From the NCBI GenBank assembly GCA_965284565.1, contig OZ260100.1, positions 372,001 through 436,000 of the forward strand: 64,000 nucleotides of DNA. Direction: 5' to 3'. Within the stretch, counting starts at the first letter, position 1. Each line of letters begins with the position of its first letter. This stretch comes from BRH-c54 sp965284565 (lineage in GTDB: Bacteria > Bacteroidota > Bacteroidia > Flavobacteriales_E > Vicingaceae). The notes under the pieces were generated by a model, which was not told the DNA's origin, did not search any database, and saw only the letters and a list, made by a program, of their open reading frames with translations. The position numbers were made by a program, and so were the translations under genes. Below, piece by piece: positions 41,744 to 50,557 of this stretch.

Positions 41744-42493
41744 TCAACCATACTTTTTCATTTCCAATTTCTCTCCATCAAAAACAGCATAAGTATTGTG
41801 TTTTATCCATTCTCCTAAATTAAAGTAAGTTGAATGCTCTCCAACAGAAATTTCTAATGGTAAGTGACGATGTCCGAAAATAAAATAATCTATATGTTCT
41901 TTTTTTAGGTAGTCAACACAAAAATGGTAAAGTAATTCTTTTTCTTTTCCTTCAAATTTTTCATCATAGGTAATGTTATTTCTTCGGCTTTTTCTGCTCC
42001 ACGCATTAGCAACTCCTATTCCTAAATTAGGATGAATACGTGCAAAAAACCACTGACAAACTTTACTTGCAAAAACTGATTTAAGCATTTTGTATTGAGT
42101 GTCACCTGGCCCTAATCCATCCCCATGTCCAATGAGAAATTTCTTACCGTTATATTTTTTTACTATAGGCTCTCTATACAACTTTACGCCTAGTTCTTTT
42201 GGAATGTAATCAAAAATCCACATATCATGATTGCCTGTAAAAACATGAACAGGAATGCCGCTATCTGTTATTTCGGCAATTTTCCCTTGTAAACGAATAA
42301 AGCCTTTAGGAATAACAGTTTTGTACTCAAACCAAAAATCAAAAATATCACCCAATAAATAGATTTCTGAAGCATCTTTTTTAACTTCATTCAACCACTT
42401 TACGATACGAGCTTCACGTTTCTTGCTTTCTTCTTCATTTGGAGCTCCTAAATGAAAATCTGAGGCAAAGTATATTTTGGTGGATGTATTCAT
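41744..42493 (-). CDS. lpxH: UDP-2,3-diacylglucosamine diphosphatase (LpxH-like)
   Basis: LpxH cleaves UDP-2,3-diacylglucosamine to lipid X and UMP in lipid A synthesis, at the inner face of the cytoplasmic membrane. The 249-residue calcineurin-type phosphoesterase has ASDFHLGAP (metal Asp/His), LLGDIFDFWFEYK, TGNHDMW, GHGDGLGPGD and FGHRHLP. The FDFWFEYK and GDGLGPGD segments are typical of the LpxH/LpxH2 branch. No other lpx genes are in the window. Confidence 0.88.
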   Translation of the reverse strand: MNTSTKIYFASDFHLGAPNEEESKKREARIVKWLNEVKKDASEIYLLGDIFDFWFEYKTVIPKGFIRLQGKIAEITDSGIPVHVFTGNHDMWIFDYIPKELGVKLYREPIVKKYNGKKFLIGHGDGLGPGDTQYKMLKSVFASKVCQWFFARIHPNLGIGVANAWSRKSRRNNITYDEKFEGKEKELLYHFCVDYLKKEHIDYFIFGHRHLPLEISVGEHSTYFNLGEWIKHNTYAVFDGEKLEMKKYG

Positions 42494-42551
42494 TTTTGAG
42501 GGCTAAAAATAAGTTTTCTATTTTGACTTTACAAAATTGCACAAACAAATT

Positions 42552-42684
42552 GTTTAACCACATAGTAACATGGTTTTTATTACTAAAAAGTTAGTTTAGA
42601 TGTCATAATTAATTTGTTTCCTTTCCTTGGAAACGCAATGAATTGCTATATAATTCTATTATTACTATGTTTCTATACTGTTAA
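42552..42684. repeat. 133-bp intergenic element with imperfect terminal inverted repeats
   Basis: The ends gtttaaccacatagtaacat (42552-42571) and actatgtttctatactgtta... (42663-42684) are imperfect inverted repeats. Inside are GTTTCC-N7-GGAAAC (42616-42634) and GCAAT-GA-ATTGC (42635-42646) hairpins. The same GTTTCC hairpin and a 'ccatgtggttaaa' arm occur at 23612-23694. This is a repeat family typical of flavobacterial intergenic DNA. The surrounding gap 42494-42741 holds nothing else. Confidence 0.55.
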
Positions 42685-42741
42685 ATAGTAACCTCGTTAA
42701 TCCAAAACCAACATTAGAAATTATACTGTTAATAAATTTTT

Positions 42742-44796
42742 CTACCAAATAGTAACCCTTAAACTATCGGGAGCAACCATTTCGCCTTCTTTACATCCAA
42801 AAGCACTACGAAATTCATTCATATTAACCAAAGGACCATTTATTCTATATCTTGTAGGAGAATGTGGGTCAGTTTTAACTTGGTTGATAAGGAATTCATC
42901 TTTAGCGTTGGTGTGCCAAACCTGAGCCCACCCTAAAAAGAAACGTTGATTATGGTCAAAACCATCAATTAATTCTGGTTTTCCTTTCTTTTCAACAGCT
43001 TTTTGTAATCCGTAATAAGCTAATGTTAGTCCAGCAATATCGGCAATATTTTCGCCTAGAGTAAGCTCTCCATTTACCTTATTACCTTCAGCTACTTCGT
43101 AGTTGTTAAATTGATTTACCAGTCTAGCTGTACGTTCTCCAAAATTTTTCAAATCTGCTTCAGTCCACCAATTTTTAAGATTCCCATTACCATCAAACTG
43201 ACTTCCTTTGTCATCAAAACCATGGGAAAATTCATGACCGATAACAGATCCAATACCACCATAATTGATAGCATCATCAGCTTCAGGATTAAAAAATGGG
43301 GGTTGAAGAATGGCTGCGGGGAATACAATCTCATTCATAATAGGGCTATAATATGCGTTTATTCTTTGTGGATTCATTCCCCACTCATCTTTGTCAATTG
43401 GTTTTCCTAATTTGTCAATGTTATCTTTATAATTGTGGTAATTCATGTTCATTACATTTTGAACTAAAGTATTCGACTGAATATCTACCGAACTAAAGTC
43501 TTTCCACTTATCTGGGTAGCCAATTTTGTAATTGAATTTGCTTAGTTTTTCTAATGCTTTAGATTTTGTCTCATCGCTCATCCAGTCTAATTGTCGCACT
43601 CTTTCTTTAAAAACATCAGAAATATTATTAATCATATCCAACACCATTTGTTTAGATTCCTCAGAAAAATGTTTTTTAACAAAAAGTTTACCTACAGGCT
43701 GACCAACATAATTGTTAGATTTTCCTAAAGCTCTTTTCCATTGAGGTTTCATTTGTTTCACACCTTTTAGTGTAGTAGAGTAGAAATCAAAATTGGTTTG
43801 TTCAAAATCCATGCTTAGATGTCTAGCAAAATCATTGATAAAATGATAAGCAACATAGTCTTTCCAATCTTCTAAAGGAAATTTTTTGAAAGAATTATTA
43901 AGTGCCTTAAAGAAATTAGGTTGACGAACAACTAAAGTATCAAAATCTTTAAACTCTGCAGTAGTAAAGAAATCTTGCCAATTAATTGCAGGCATCAATT
44001 TTTGCAAACCTGCTTTATCCATTTTATGATAAGTTTTATGCGGGTCTCTTAAGTCAACTCTATCCATAGAATTAGAAGCTAATTCAGTTTCAATTTTGAT
44101 GATGTTTTTAGCTTTTTCAGCAGCAACCTCTTCTGAATTATCGGTAAGAACAAATAGTTTAGTGATAAATTTTTCATATTCAGCAAGAATATTTTCGCCT
44201 CTTTCGTCTTTTGGAAAATAATAACTTTTGTCAGGTAAGCCAAGCCCGCCTTGAGATAAGTACGTGATGTATCTTTCACTATTTTTAGCATCTATGTAAA
44301 CATAAAAGCCAAAAAATGCACCTGAACCAATTTTTTTATTTTCTACAGAAGTGCTTATTAAATCAGCTAAACTAGTTGCATTATGTATTTTTTCTAAATG
44401 AAGTTTAATGGGCTCATAACCTAATTTATTTATGGTAGTTGAATCTAGGGCAGAAGTATAAAAATCACCAACCAACTGTAGGTCTGTTCCTTTTTTAGCC
44501 TTAGCATTCGAAGCTTCCTCTACTATTGTTTTAAGTTGTAATTCATTTTCATCGTGAAGCACATTAAAGCTTCCCCAACGACTTTCAGATTCAGGGACAG
44601 GATTATTTTTCAACCAATTTCCTGCAGCAAATTGTTCAAAATCATCACAAGCGGAATGAGAAGAATCTATTTGACTAATATCAAAAGGATGAGTAATTTT
44701 TTTTTCTGGTTGTTGGTCCTTTTTTTCTTGAGTCGAACATCCTACAGCTATTAAAAGCATGCTTGGGATAACAATAAGAGAGCTAGTTTTCATCAT
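42742..44796 (-). CDS. M13 family zinc metallopeptidase, lipoprotein
   Basis: M13 (neprilysin-like) peptidases cut short peptides outside the cytosol. The 684-residue protein has a lipobox IAVGC-ST (Cys20), the domain start DDFEQFAAGNWLKNNPVPESESRWGSF, the zinc motif HEFSH at 521-525 and GENIADIAG at 581-589 (third ligand Glu), NAYYSPIMNEIVFPAAILQPP before them, and a C-terminal CKEGEMVAPDSLRVTIW as in the family. The length is complete. It is a single gene with a promoter that shares TAGAGGGTTAAATT with the 2-oxoacid dehydrogenase gene. Confidence 0.95.
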   Translation of the reverse strand: MMKTSSLIVIPSMLLIAVGCSTQEKKDQQPEKKITHPFDISQIDSSHSACDDFEQFAAGNWLKNNPVPESESRWGSFNVLHDENELQLKTIVEEASNAKAKKGTDLQLVGDFYTSALDSTTINKLGYEPIKLHLEKIHNATSLADLISTSVENKKIGSGAFFGFYVYIDAKNSERYITYLSQGGLGLPDKSYYFPKDERGENILAEYEKFITKLFVLTDNSEEVAAEKAKNIIKIETELASNSMDRVDLRDPHKTYHKMDKAGLQKLMPAINWQDFFTTAEFKDFDTLVVRQPNFFKALNNSFKKFPLEDWKDYVAYHFINDFARHLSMDFEQTNFDFYSTTLKGVKQMKPQWKRALGKSNNYVGQPVGKLFVKKHFSEESKQMVLDMINNISDVFKERVRQLDWMSDETKSKALEKLSKFNYKIGYPDKWKDFSSVDIQSNTLVQNVMNMNYHNYKDNIDKLGKPIDKDEWGMNPQRINAYYSPIMNEIVFPAAILQPPFFNPEADDAINYGGIGSVIGHEFSHGFDDKGSQFDGNGNLKNWWTEADLKNFGERTARLVNQFNNYEVAEGNKVNGELTLGENIADIAGLTLAYYGLQKAVEKKGKPELIDGFDHNQRFFLGWAQVWHTNAKDEFLINQVKTDPHSPTRYRINGPLVNMNEFRSAFGCKEGEMVAPDSLRVTIW

Positions 44797-44827
44797 AGTT
44801 TTAGTTGGTTAGTGATTTACAACGGGT

Positions 44828-44863
44828 TAAAGATAGTAAAAAATAAAATAATTTAACCCTCTA
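44828..44863 (-). promoter_or_regulatory. Promoter of the M13 peptidase gene
   Basis: On the minus strand TAGAGGGTTAAATT (44863-44850) precedes a -7-like TATCTTTA (44835-44828) with 14 nt between. This is almost the layout found before the 2-oxoacid dehydrogenase gene (5059-5095). The ATG is 31 nt further on. Confidence 0.45.
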
Positions 44864-44954
44864 GAGAAAAAAGATTAAAAATTTTATGGAATTTAAAAAG
44901 TTATTGCATCTAAAGGGCAAATAAAACATAATATTCACCTAAAACCTAGAAATT

Positions 44955-45752
44955 ATGAAAACTAAAAATTACAAAAACAATCATCTAAAAACTAAGATGA
45001 TGAATAGAAAATTAACCTTATTTAGAAATGGAACTGCAAAACTTGTTACTTTAGGATTTTTAGTATTAATAATGTGTTCTGCAGCCTTTTCTCAGAATAG
45101 TGAGATAAAAGGAGTTGTAAAAGAAAAATCTACAGGAGAGCCAATGTATAATGTAAATGTATATGTAGAAGTCGGTGGAGTCCCTTATGGCACTTCAACT
45201 GACACCAACGGAAGATATACTATTAAGCCTTTGAATTCGGGAGTTTATACTGTTAAAGCAAGTTCTTTGGGTTATGATGATATTATTACATCTAATGTGA
45301 AATTAACATCAGATAAAATAACGTATGTAGATATTGAAATGGTTGAAGCGGCTTATACTATGGAAGGAGTAATTATTGTTGCAGAAAGAGAAGTAATTCA
45401 TAAAATCCCTCTAATAGACAAGGCTGAGCCACACGTACAGGCATTAACCCCGGACGAACTATCCAACAGTGTAAATCAAAAAGATCCTATAAAAATGTTA
45501 ACTATGTTGCCTGGGATAACTCCGGCCAACAATGGTAAAGATGTTTATATAAGAGGTGCACGACCAACTTCTACACAGTTTATTACTGATGGAATGAAAT
45601 CAATAACTGGAGAGATAGGTATTCCCGGATTAGCTATTGGAGCAATGAAGGTTTATACTGGAGGCGTACCTGCAAAGTATGGAGATGTTAATGGTGGAGT
45701 AATTGTAGTAGAAACTAAAAGTTATTTTGATTTAGCACAAGAATTTAAGTAA
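44955..45752 (+). CDS. Carboxypeptidase-like domain plus TonB receptor plug, without barrel
   Basis: The 265-residue protein has an N-terminal signal segment (LVTLGFLVLIMCSAAFSQ), a carboxypeptidase-like regulatory domain (SEIKGVVKEKSTGEPMYNVNVYVEVGGVPYGTSTDTNGRY, about 50-130) and a plug-like domain (MLTMLPGITPANNGKDVYIRGARPTSTQFITDGM...PAKYGDVNGGVIVVETKS). It stops where the barrel of a TonB receptor would begin. A terminator follows directly, so it is a complete short gene and not a cut receptor. The start may be the ATG at 44955 or one of the ATG codons near 44997. An ECF sigma factor gene follows, suggesting a surface-sensing role; this is inference. Confidence 0.8.
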   Translation: MKTKNYKNNHLKTKMMNRKLTLFRNGTAKLVTLGFLVLIMCSAAFSQNSEIKGVVKEKSTGEPMYNVNVYVEVGGVPYGTSTDTNGRYTIKPLNSGVYTVKASSLGYDDIITSNVKLTSDKITYVDIEMVEAAYTMEGVIIVAEREVIHKIPLIDKAEPHVQALTPDELSNSVNQKDPIKMLTMLPGITPANNGKDVYIRGARPTSTQFITDGMKSITGEIGIPGLAIGAMKVYTGGVPAKYGDVNGGVIVVETKSYFDLAQEFK

Positions 45753-45758
45753 ATCCCT

Positions 45759-45804
45759 AAAAGTTCAAGGTTTAATAGTAAAATTAAAACCTTGAACTTT
45801 TTTT
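45759..45804 (+). terminator. Terminator after the plug-domain gene
   Basis: AAAAGTTCAAGGTTT (45759-45773) pairs exactly with AAACCTTGAACTTTT (45787-45801), followed by T residues. It lies 6 bp after the stop codon and separates the plug-domain gene from the sigma factor gene. Confidence 0.88.
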
Positions 45805-45845
45805 AATACCTTTATCAATTCATTTTTAGTTACTAAACTTTTTCA

Positions 45846-46430
45846 ATGAATATCTTTAAGAAAAATAGACCTCAGAAATTGTCCGACAATGAGCTTATTG
45901 AAAAATATAAGAGCAATGGAGATGGAATATATTTAGGTGAATTATATAAAAGATATTCTCATTTGGTGTTTGGTGTTTGTCTTAAATACCTGAAAAATGA
46001 AACTGAATCTGAAGATGCTGTTTTACAGATTTTTGAAAACTTAATGGAAGACCTTAAAAAACATGAAATAGTGAATTTTAAATCATGGTTACATAGCGTT
46101 GCACGAAATCATTGCTTAATGCATTTACGAAAAATGAAATCGGTTTTGAGAAAAGTAAATGAATATGAAGCAGTTTATGAACATGAAGAGACCTTTGCAG
46201 CTCCATTTGAAGTAAGCGAAAAATTTGAACAAGAATTAATATTAACTGATTTAGAGAAAGCAATTGCAGTATTAAAAGAAGAACAGCGAATTTGTATTGA
46301 ATTGTTTTTTCTGAAAGAAAAATGTTACAACGAAGTAGCTGAAGAAACAGGTTACTCTGTAAAACAAGTAAAAAGTTATATACAAAACGGAAAAAGAAAC
46401 TTAGCCATACAAATGAATAATTTGAAGTGA
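45846..46430 (+). CDS. ECF-type RNA polymerase sigma factor
   Basis: The 194-residue protein has sigma region 2 (LYKRYSHLVFGVCLKYLKNETESEDAVLQIFENLMEDLKK, then FKSWLHSVARNHCLMHLRK) and region 4 (LKEEQRICIELFFLKEKCYNEVAEETGYSVKQVKSYIQNGKRNL), joined by an acidic linker. It directs RNA polymerase to an alternative promoter set. The next gene, 15 bp downstream, encodes a zinc-finger membrane protein that is probably its anti-sigma factor. Confidence 0.93.
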   Translation: MNIFKKNRPQKLSDNELIEKYKSNGDGIYLGELYKRYSHLVFGVCLKYLKNETESEDAVLQIFENLMEDLKKHEIVNFKSWLHSVARNHCLMHLRKMKSVLRKVNEYEAVYEHEETFAAPFEVSEKFEQELILTDLEKAIAVLKEEQRICIELFFLKEKCYNEVAEETGYSVKQVKSYIQNGKRNLAIQMNNLK

Positions 46431-46445
46431 ATAATTGAAAATGAT

Positions 46446-47870
46446 ATGAAAGAATTACATAACCATATATTTTCTGCAACCACATGCATTTCTAAAGAAA
46501 CGATGATGAAGTATATCAAGCATCAGCTTTCCAAGACAGAGTTGCACGAGGTGGAAAAACACATGCTCGATTGCGATTTGTGTTCTGATGCGATGGCAGG
46601 AATGAAATACGCCACCAATAGTGCTACTATTTTGGCTATTGACAATAAAATCGACAATAGAATTGCCACTGGAGAGTCAAATCCTTTTTTTAGAGGCGGT
46701 TGGCTTATGGCGGCTGCATCTCTTGTAGCTATAATTTTTGGAGCTTATTTTTTAATTAATTTGTTTGATGAAAATAATTTTTCACAAAACGAAATGGCTG
46801 TACATCAGCAAATAGAAGAAGAGCAAAATGATGCTGCTCCAACAGAAAATTATATTAAACAAGAAAGAATTGATGAGGATAAGAAAGATGTTGTTGATAG
46901 AAGTCAAAATATAAATGACGCTACTGAAGATAACACTTTAAAAATGGTAGAATCAGCAACTAAAAATTTAGAAGAACCTACTCCACCAAGTGTTTTTGAT
47001 AAACCGGGTTATAGAGGAACACCCAATAAAGATAGAATAGAGGATGATATAATATTGGCAGATGAAGCTCCTGTAAGTATGGATGCGGAAGTTGTTAAGG
47101 AAGACGTGTTTTCAAAAAATGATAATAACGCTACTTATTACGATAATGAAGTATTAAATAACAATCAGCAAGTTGTTTCATCAACTGTGGCTGCCGAAGA
47201 AAGTGAACCTGATGCTGACAAAGTGGTGACAGAAAAACAAAGAAATGAAACCAATAGAAAAAAAGAAAAATCTACTCAGGCTCCTGCTATGACAGAACAA
47301 AAAGCTATAGCATCTGGCAATTCATTATCTGCTGGAATAATAGCTCAAAACACCTATTATTTGTATGATTATAAAGTGGTAGATTATACTGTTGGATATC
47401 AGAATGAAGAAGATTTTAAGAAATTAGCAGAAACAGATGCTACTCCGGTTGATTATACTAATAAAGAGCAAAAAGCAGAAGCTGAAAAATCCTTAGACCA
47501 AATTGTGCTTAAAGAAACGTATAAAGATGTATTAGAAAGAGCGATTATAAACTTTAAGAAGTTAGCGTATAAAGAAGCCTTGATTGATTTTGAAATGATT
47601 CTTGTTAAACATCCAAAAGATGTAAATGCTTTGTTTTATGGAGCATTATCAGAATATAATTTAAAACATTATAAAAGAGCCTTAAGTAAACTTGATGCGG
47701 TTTTAAAAAATCCTCAAACAGAGTTTAATCAGGAAGCAAAATGGAATAAAGCCTTAGCTTTAATTGAGTTGAAAGAAACGGCTAAAGCAAAAAAACTGTT
47801 ACAAGAAATTATTGATGAAAAAGGATTTTATCAGCAAAGAGCTCAAGATAAATTGAAAACATTGAATTAA
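46446..47870 (+). CDS. Zinc-finger anti-sigma-like membrane protein with TPR domain
   Basis: The 474-residue protein has a cytosolic N-terminus with an H-x3-C-x2-C motif (EVEKHMLDCDLCSDAM, about 31-47) like ZAS anti-sigma factors, one membrane helix (GGWLMAAASLVAIIFGAYFLIN, about 80-101), a long acidic periplasmic linker of low complexity, and a C-terminal TPR-like region (YKDVLERAIINFKKLAYKEALIDFEMILVKHPKDVNALFYGALSEY...). It is adjacent to the ECF sigma gene. The parts suggest a transmembrane anti-sigma factor whose TPR domain senses a periplasmic partner; this is inference. Confidence 0.82.
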   Translation: MKELHNHIFSATTCISKETMMKYIKHQLSKTELHEVEKHMLDCDLCSDAMAGMKYATNSATILAIDNKIDNRIATGESNPFFRGGWLMAAASLVAIIFGAYFLINLFDENNFSQNEMAVHQQIEEEQNDAAPTENYIKQERIDEDKKDVVDRSQNINDATEDNTLKMVESATKNLEEPTPPSVFDKPGYRGTPNKDRIEDDIILADEAPVSMDAEVVKEDVFSKNDNNATYYDNEVLNNNQQVVSSTVAAEESEPDADKVVTEKQRNETNRKKEKSTQAPAMTEQKAIASGNSLSAGIIAQNTYYLYDYKVVDYTVGYQNEEDFKKLAETDATPVDYTNKEQKAEAEKSLDQIVLKETYKDVLERAIINFKKLAYKEALIDFEMILVKHPKDVNALFYGALSEYNLKHYKRALSKLDAVLKNPQTEFNQEAKWNKALALIELKETAKAKKLLQEIIDEKGFYQQRAQDKLKTLN

Positions 47871-47882
47871 AGAGATATTTTC

Positions 47883-48224
47883 TTACATAAATCCTAATTC
47901 AAACTTAGCTTCTTCACTCATCATGTCTTTGTTCCAAGATGGTTCCCAAACCATAGTGACTACACAAGATTTTACCGACCAAAGTGCTTCTACTTTTTGA
48001 CGAACTTCTTCGGGCAAGCTTTCTGCTACAGGACAAGATGGAGAGGTTAATGTCATTAAAATTTCTGCATTAAACTCTTCATCTAATTTAATTTCATAAA
48101 TCAATCCTAACTCGTAAATATCTACAGGAATTTCAGGGTCATATACTGATTTAAGTACTTCTATTATTTGCATCTCCACATCTTGTTTGGAGAGTTGGTT
48201 GGTATGTTCTTTATTTTCTTCCAT
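47883..48224 (-). CDS. sufT: SufT/DUF59 (MIP18-like) iron-sulfur assembly protein
   Basis: The 113-residue protein has the DUF59 fold: MQIIEVLKSVYDPEIPVDIYELGLIYEIKL (DPEIP motif) and LTSPSCPVAESLPEEVRQKV with a conserved Cys, and a C-terminal VTMVWEPSWNKDMMSEEAKFELGFM. Such proteins help mature and deliver Fe-S clusters. I use the ATG at 48224; the frame is open to a TTG at 48248 that touches the sufE stop. It is the last gene of the suf operon. Confidence 0.85.
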   Translation of the reverse strand: MEENKEHTNQLSKQDVEMQIIEVLKSVYDPEIPVDIYELGLIYEIKLDEEFNAEILMTLTSPSCPVAESLPEEVRQKVEALWSVKSCVVTMVWEPSWNKDMMSEEAKFELGFM

Positions 48225-48248
48225 CTTTTTCAGTTTATAAACTTTCAA

Positions 48249-48677
48249 CTAAGCCTTAGCTTGTGTATTGAATGCAATAGCATACATTCTAATTTGTTTT
48301 AACATTGATAATAGCCCATTACTTCTGGTTGGCGACAAGTGTTCTTGTAATCCAATTTGATCTATGAAAAATAAGTCAGCATCAATTATTTCTTGTGGGG
48401 TGTGGTTGGAAAACACTCTAATCACTAGCCCAACAATTCCTTTGGTAATAATGGCATCACTATCGGCAGTAAAAATTATTTTACCGTCTTTTAAAGCAGC
48501 GTGTAGCCAGACTTTACTTTGACAACCTTTAATTAAGTTTTCATCTGTTTTATATTGTTCATCAATCAATGGTAAATCTTTGCCTAATTCAATGATGTGT
48601 TCGTACTTGTCCATCCACTCATCAAACAAAGCAAATTCTTCTACTATTTCTTGTTGTGTTTCTTGTATAGAGTTCAT
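48249..48677 (-). CDS. sufE: SufE family sulfur-transfer protein
   Basis: SufE accepts sulfur from cysteine desulfurase SufS and hands it to the scaffold. The 142-residue protein has the family pattern: IVEEFALFDEWMDKYEHIIELGKDLPLID, then LIKGCQSKVWLHAAL with the sulfur-carrying Cys near residue 50, and GIVGLVIRVFSNHTPQEIIDADLFFIDQIGL. It lies between a membrane-protein gene and sufT in the suf operon. Confidence 0.93.
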   Translation of the reverse strand: MNSIQETQQEIVEEFALFDEWMDKYEHIIELGKDLPLIDEQYKTDENLIKGCQSKVWLHAALKDGKIIFTADSDAIITKGIVGLVIRVFSNHTPQEIIDADLFFIDQIGLQEHLSPTRSNGLLSMLKQIRMYAIAFNTQAKA

Positions 48678-48721
48678 AAAGTATTTTATGTTTTAAAGTG
48701 CAAAGTTCGTAAACTTAAAAG

Positions 48722-49324
48722 TTATCTCCTTCTTGTTTTTCTCCTTTGTTTCCGTTCGTTTCTTCTTTTTATGAGTTCTTGAATACTTAAGCTTTTTAAA
48801 TGAGGAATTAACCTTTCTGTATAAACAGTTAATCCCATATTGTAACCAACTAAAATAAAGAGATAACCCACAAGCAACATTATACTTGGAAACCAACTTA
48901 AAGCCAATGGATATTGATTGCGTAATCCTAAATCTAACATTAAAACTTGAATTATTGATAAAAATATTCCTATGCTTAATAAGAAATAATTAAACAATTT
49001 AGGAGCATGAATTTTTAAATCTATGACAGAACCCCCTAAATCAGATTCTTTAATTTTCCCATTCAAATAATTTAAGTTAAATCCACCCATGCTGCCATAA
49101 GCAGTTGAGGTTCTTATTCTAAATTCATTTTCATTATACTTACCCATAAACAACTTTTTATAGTCTCCATAAATCAACATGTCAGTTACTCCTAATGATA
49201 AAAAATCTCTTAAATAAACTTCATCCATATTTTTCTGTTCCACAAACAAAGCTAATTTTTGACATACTTCCTTAGGTGTTAACTTAGATTCTATTGTTGT
49301 TTTATAATAAGGAATTAGAGCCAT
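48722..49324 (-). CDS. Membrane protein of unknown function in suf operon
   Basis: The 200-residue protein has a soluble N-terminal half (MALIPYYKTTIESKLTPKEVCQKLALFVEQKNMDEVYLRDFLSLGVTDM in part) and two adjacent membrane helices near residues 110-160 (LFNYFLLSIGIFLSIIQVLML and ALSWFPSIMLLVGYLFILVGYN). It ends in a very basic tail (RRNERKQRRKTRRR). Its first base is the last base of sufS (TAATG overlap), so the two are translationally coupled. I do not recognise the family. Co-translation with sufS may be coincidence. Confidence 0.65.
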   Translation of the reverse strand: MALIPYYKTTIESKLTPKEVCQKLALFVEQKNMDEVYLRDFLSLGVTDMLIYGDYKKLFMGKYNENEFRIRTSTAYGSMGGFNLNYLNGKIKESDLGGSVIDLKIHAPKLFNYFLLSIGIFLSIIQVLMLDLGLRNQYPLALSWFPSIMLLVGYLFILVGYNMGLTVYTERLIPHLKSLSIQELIKRRNERKQRRKTRRR

Positions 49325-50547
49325 TATCTCAACATGTTAACAGCTCTTTCTAGAGCTTTTATAAAAACATCAATTTCCTCTTTGGTATTATAAAAAGCAA
49401 AAGAAGCTCTTGCCGTTCCAGGAATATCAAAGCGATTCATTAGCGGTTCGGTGCAATGATGTCCTGTTCGGATAGCAATACCTAATTTGTCGATAATCAT
49501 TCCAATATCAGATGGGTGCGTGCCATCTACCAAAAAAGACAATACACTTGCTTTGTTGGAAGCTTCTCCAATTATTCTAATACCTTCAATTTGCTTTATT
49601 TTTTCAGTAGCATAGCTTAATAATTCATGCTCATAAGCTTCAATATTTGCTATGCCAATGTTATTCATATAATCTATAGCTGCTGCTAATCCCAGTCCGC
49701 CAACAATGTTGGGTGTTCCTGCTTCAAACTTATGAGGTAATTCGTTGTAAGTAGTTTTCTCAAAAGTTACGGTTTTAATCATATCGCCACCACCTTGGTA
49801 GGGAGGTAATTCATTTAAAATGGATTCTTTACCATATAAAATGCCTACTCCTGTCGGACCAAACATTTTGTGAGCTGAAAAAGCATAAAAATCGCAATCC
49901 AACGCTTGTACATCTACTTTGGTGTGCGGAACTGCTTGTGCTCCGTCAATTAGTACGAAAGCTCCAGTTTTTTTAGCTAGTTTAATAATTTCTTTTACAG
50001 GATTTATGGTCCCTAATGTATTGGAAACATGTGTAATGGAAACTAATTTTGTTTTGGAAGAAAGTAATTTTACAAACTCATCCATCAGCAACTCACCTTT
50101 ATCACTAATAGGAATTACTTTTAAAATAGCTCCTTTTTCTTCACATATCATTTGCCACGGAACAATGTTAGAGTGGTGTTCCATGGTGGAAATAATAATT
50201 TCATCTCCTGCTTGCAAATGTTTTTTACCAAAACTCGAAGCTACTAAATTGATGCTTCCTGTAGTGCCGCTTGTAAAGATTACTTCGTGATTATGTTTTG
50301 CATTAATAAACTGTTGTACCGTTGTTCTGGCTTTTTCATAAGCATCGGTTGCTTCCTGACTAAGTGTATGAATGCCTCTGTGGATGTTGCTGTTTTCGTG
50401 TTGGTAATAACGATTGATAACATCAATTACCTGTTGTGGTTTTTGCGAAGTAGCTCCATTATCAAAATAAACCAATGGTTTTCCGTTCACTTGGCGGTGA
50501 AGGATGGGGAAGTCTTTTCTAATAATGTCTAATTCTTTTGGTGTCAT
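49324..50547 (-). CDS. sufS: Cysteine desulfurase SufS
   Basis: SufS is a PLP enzyme that takes sulfur from cysteine as a persulfide for Fe-S assembly. The 407-residue protein has IRKDFPILHRQVNGKPLVYFDNGATSQKP, the SISTMEHHSNIVPW-like segment, the PLP lysine in FSAHKMFGPTGVGILYG, and the catalytic cysteine loop RTGHHCTEPLM. The group II (SufS/CsdB) layout fits its place between sufD and sufE. A lipoprotein gene separates it from sufD. Confidence 0.95.
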   Translation of the reverse strand: MTPKELDIIRKDFPILHRQVNGKPLVYFDNGATSQKPQQVIDVINRYYQHENSNIHRGIHTLSQEATDAYEKARTTVQQFINAKHNHEVIFTSGTTGSINLVASSFGKKHLQAGDEIIISTMEHHSNIVPWQMICEEKGAILKVIPISDKGELLMDEFVKLLSSKTKLVSITHVSNTLGTINPVKEIIKLAKKTGAFVLIDGAQAVPHTKVDVQALDCDFYAFSAHKMFGPTGVGILYGKESILNELPPYQGGGDMIKTVTFEKTTYNELPHKFEAGTPNIVGGLGLAAAIDYMNNIGIANIEAYEHELLSYATEKIKQIEGIRIIGEASNKASVLSFLVDGTHPSDIGMIIDKLGIAIRTGHHCTEPLMNRFDIPGTARASFAFYNTKEEIDVFIKALERAVNMLR

Positions 50548-50557
50548 TTTATTTGTT

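Noticed and set aside
44955..45752. Plug-domain gene as a pseudogene of a TonB receptor
   Set aside because: The stop is followed within 6 bp by a strong terminator and then an intact sigma gene; no remnant of barrel-coding sequence exists downstream.
46078..46485. 135-codon minus-strand frame over the sigma/anti-sigma junction
   Set aside because: It overlaps two well-supported genes on the other strand and has Leu/Phe-rich antisense composition.
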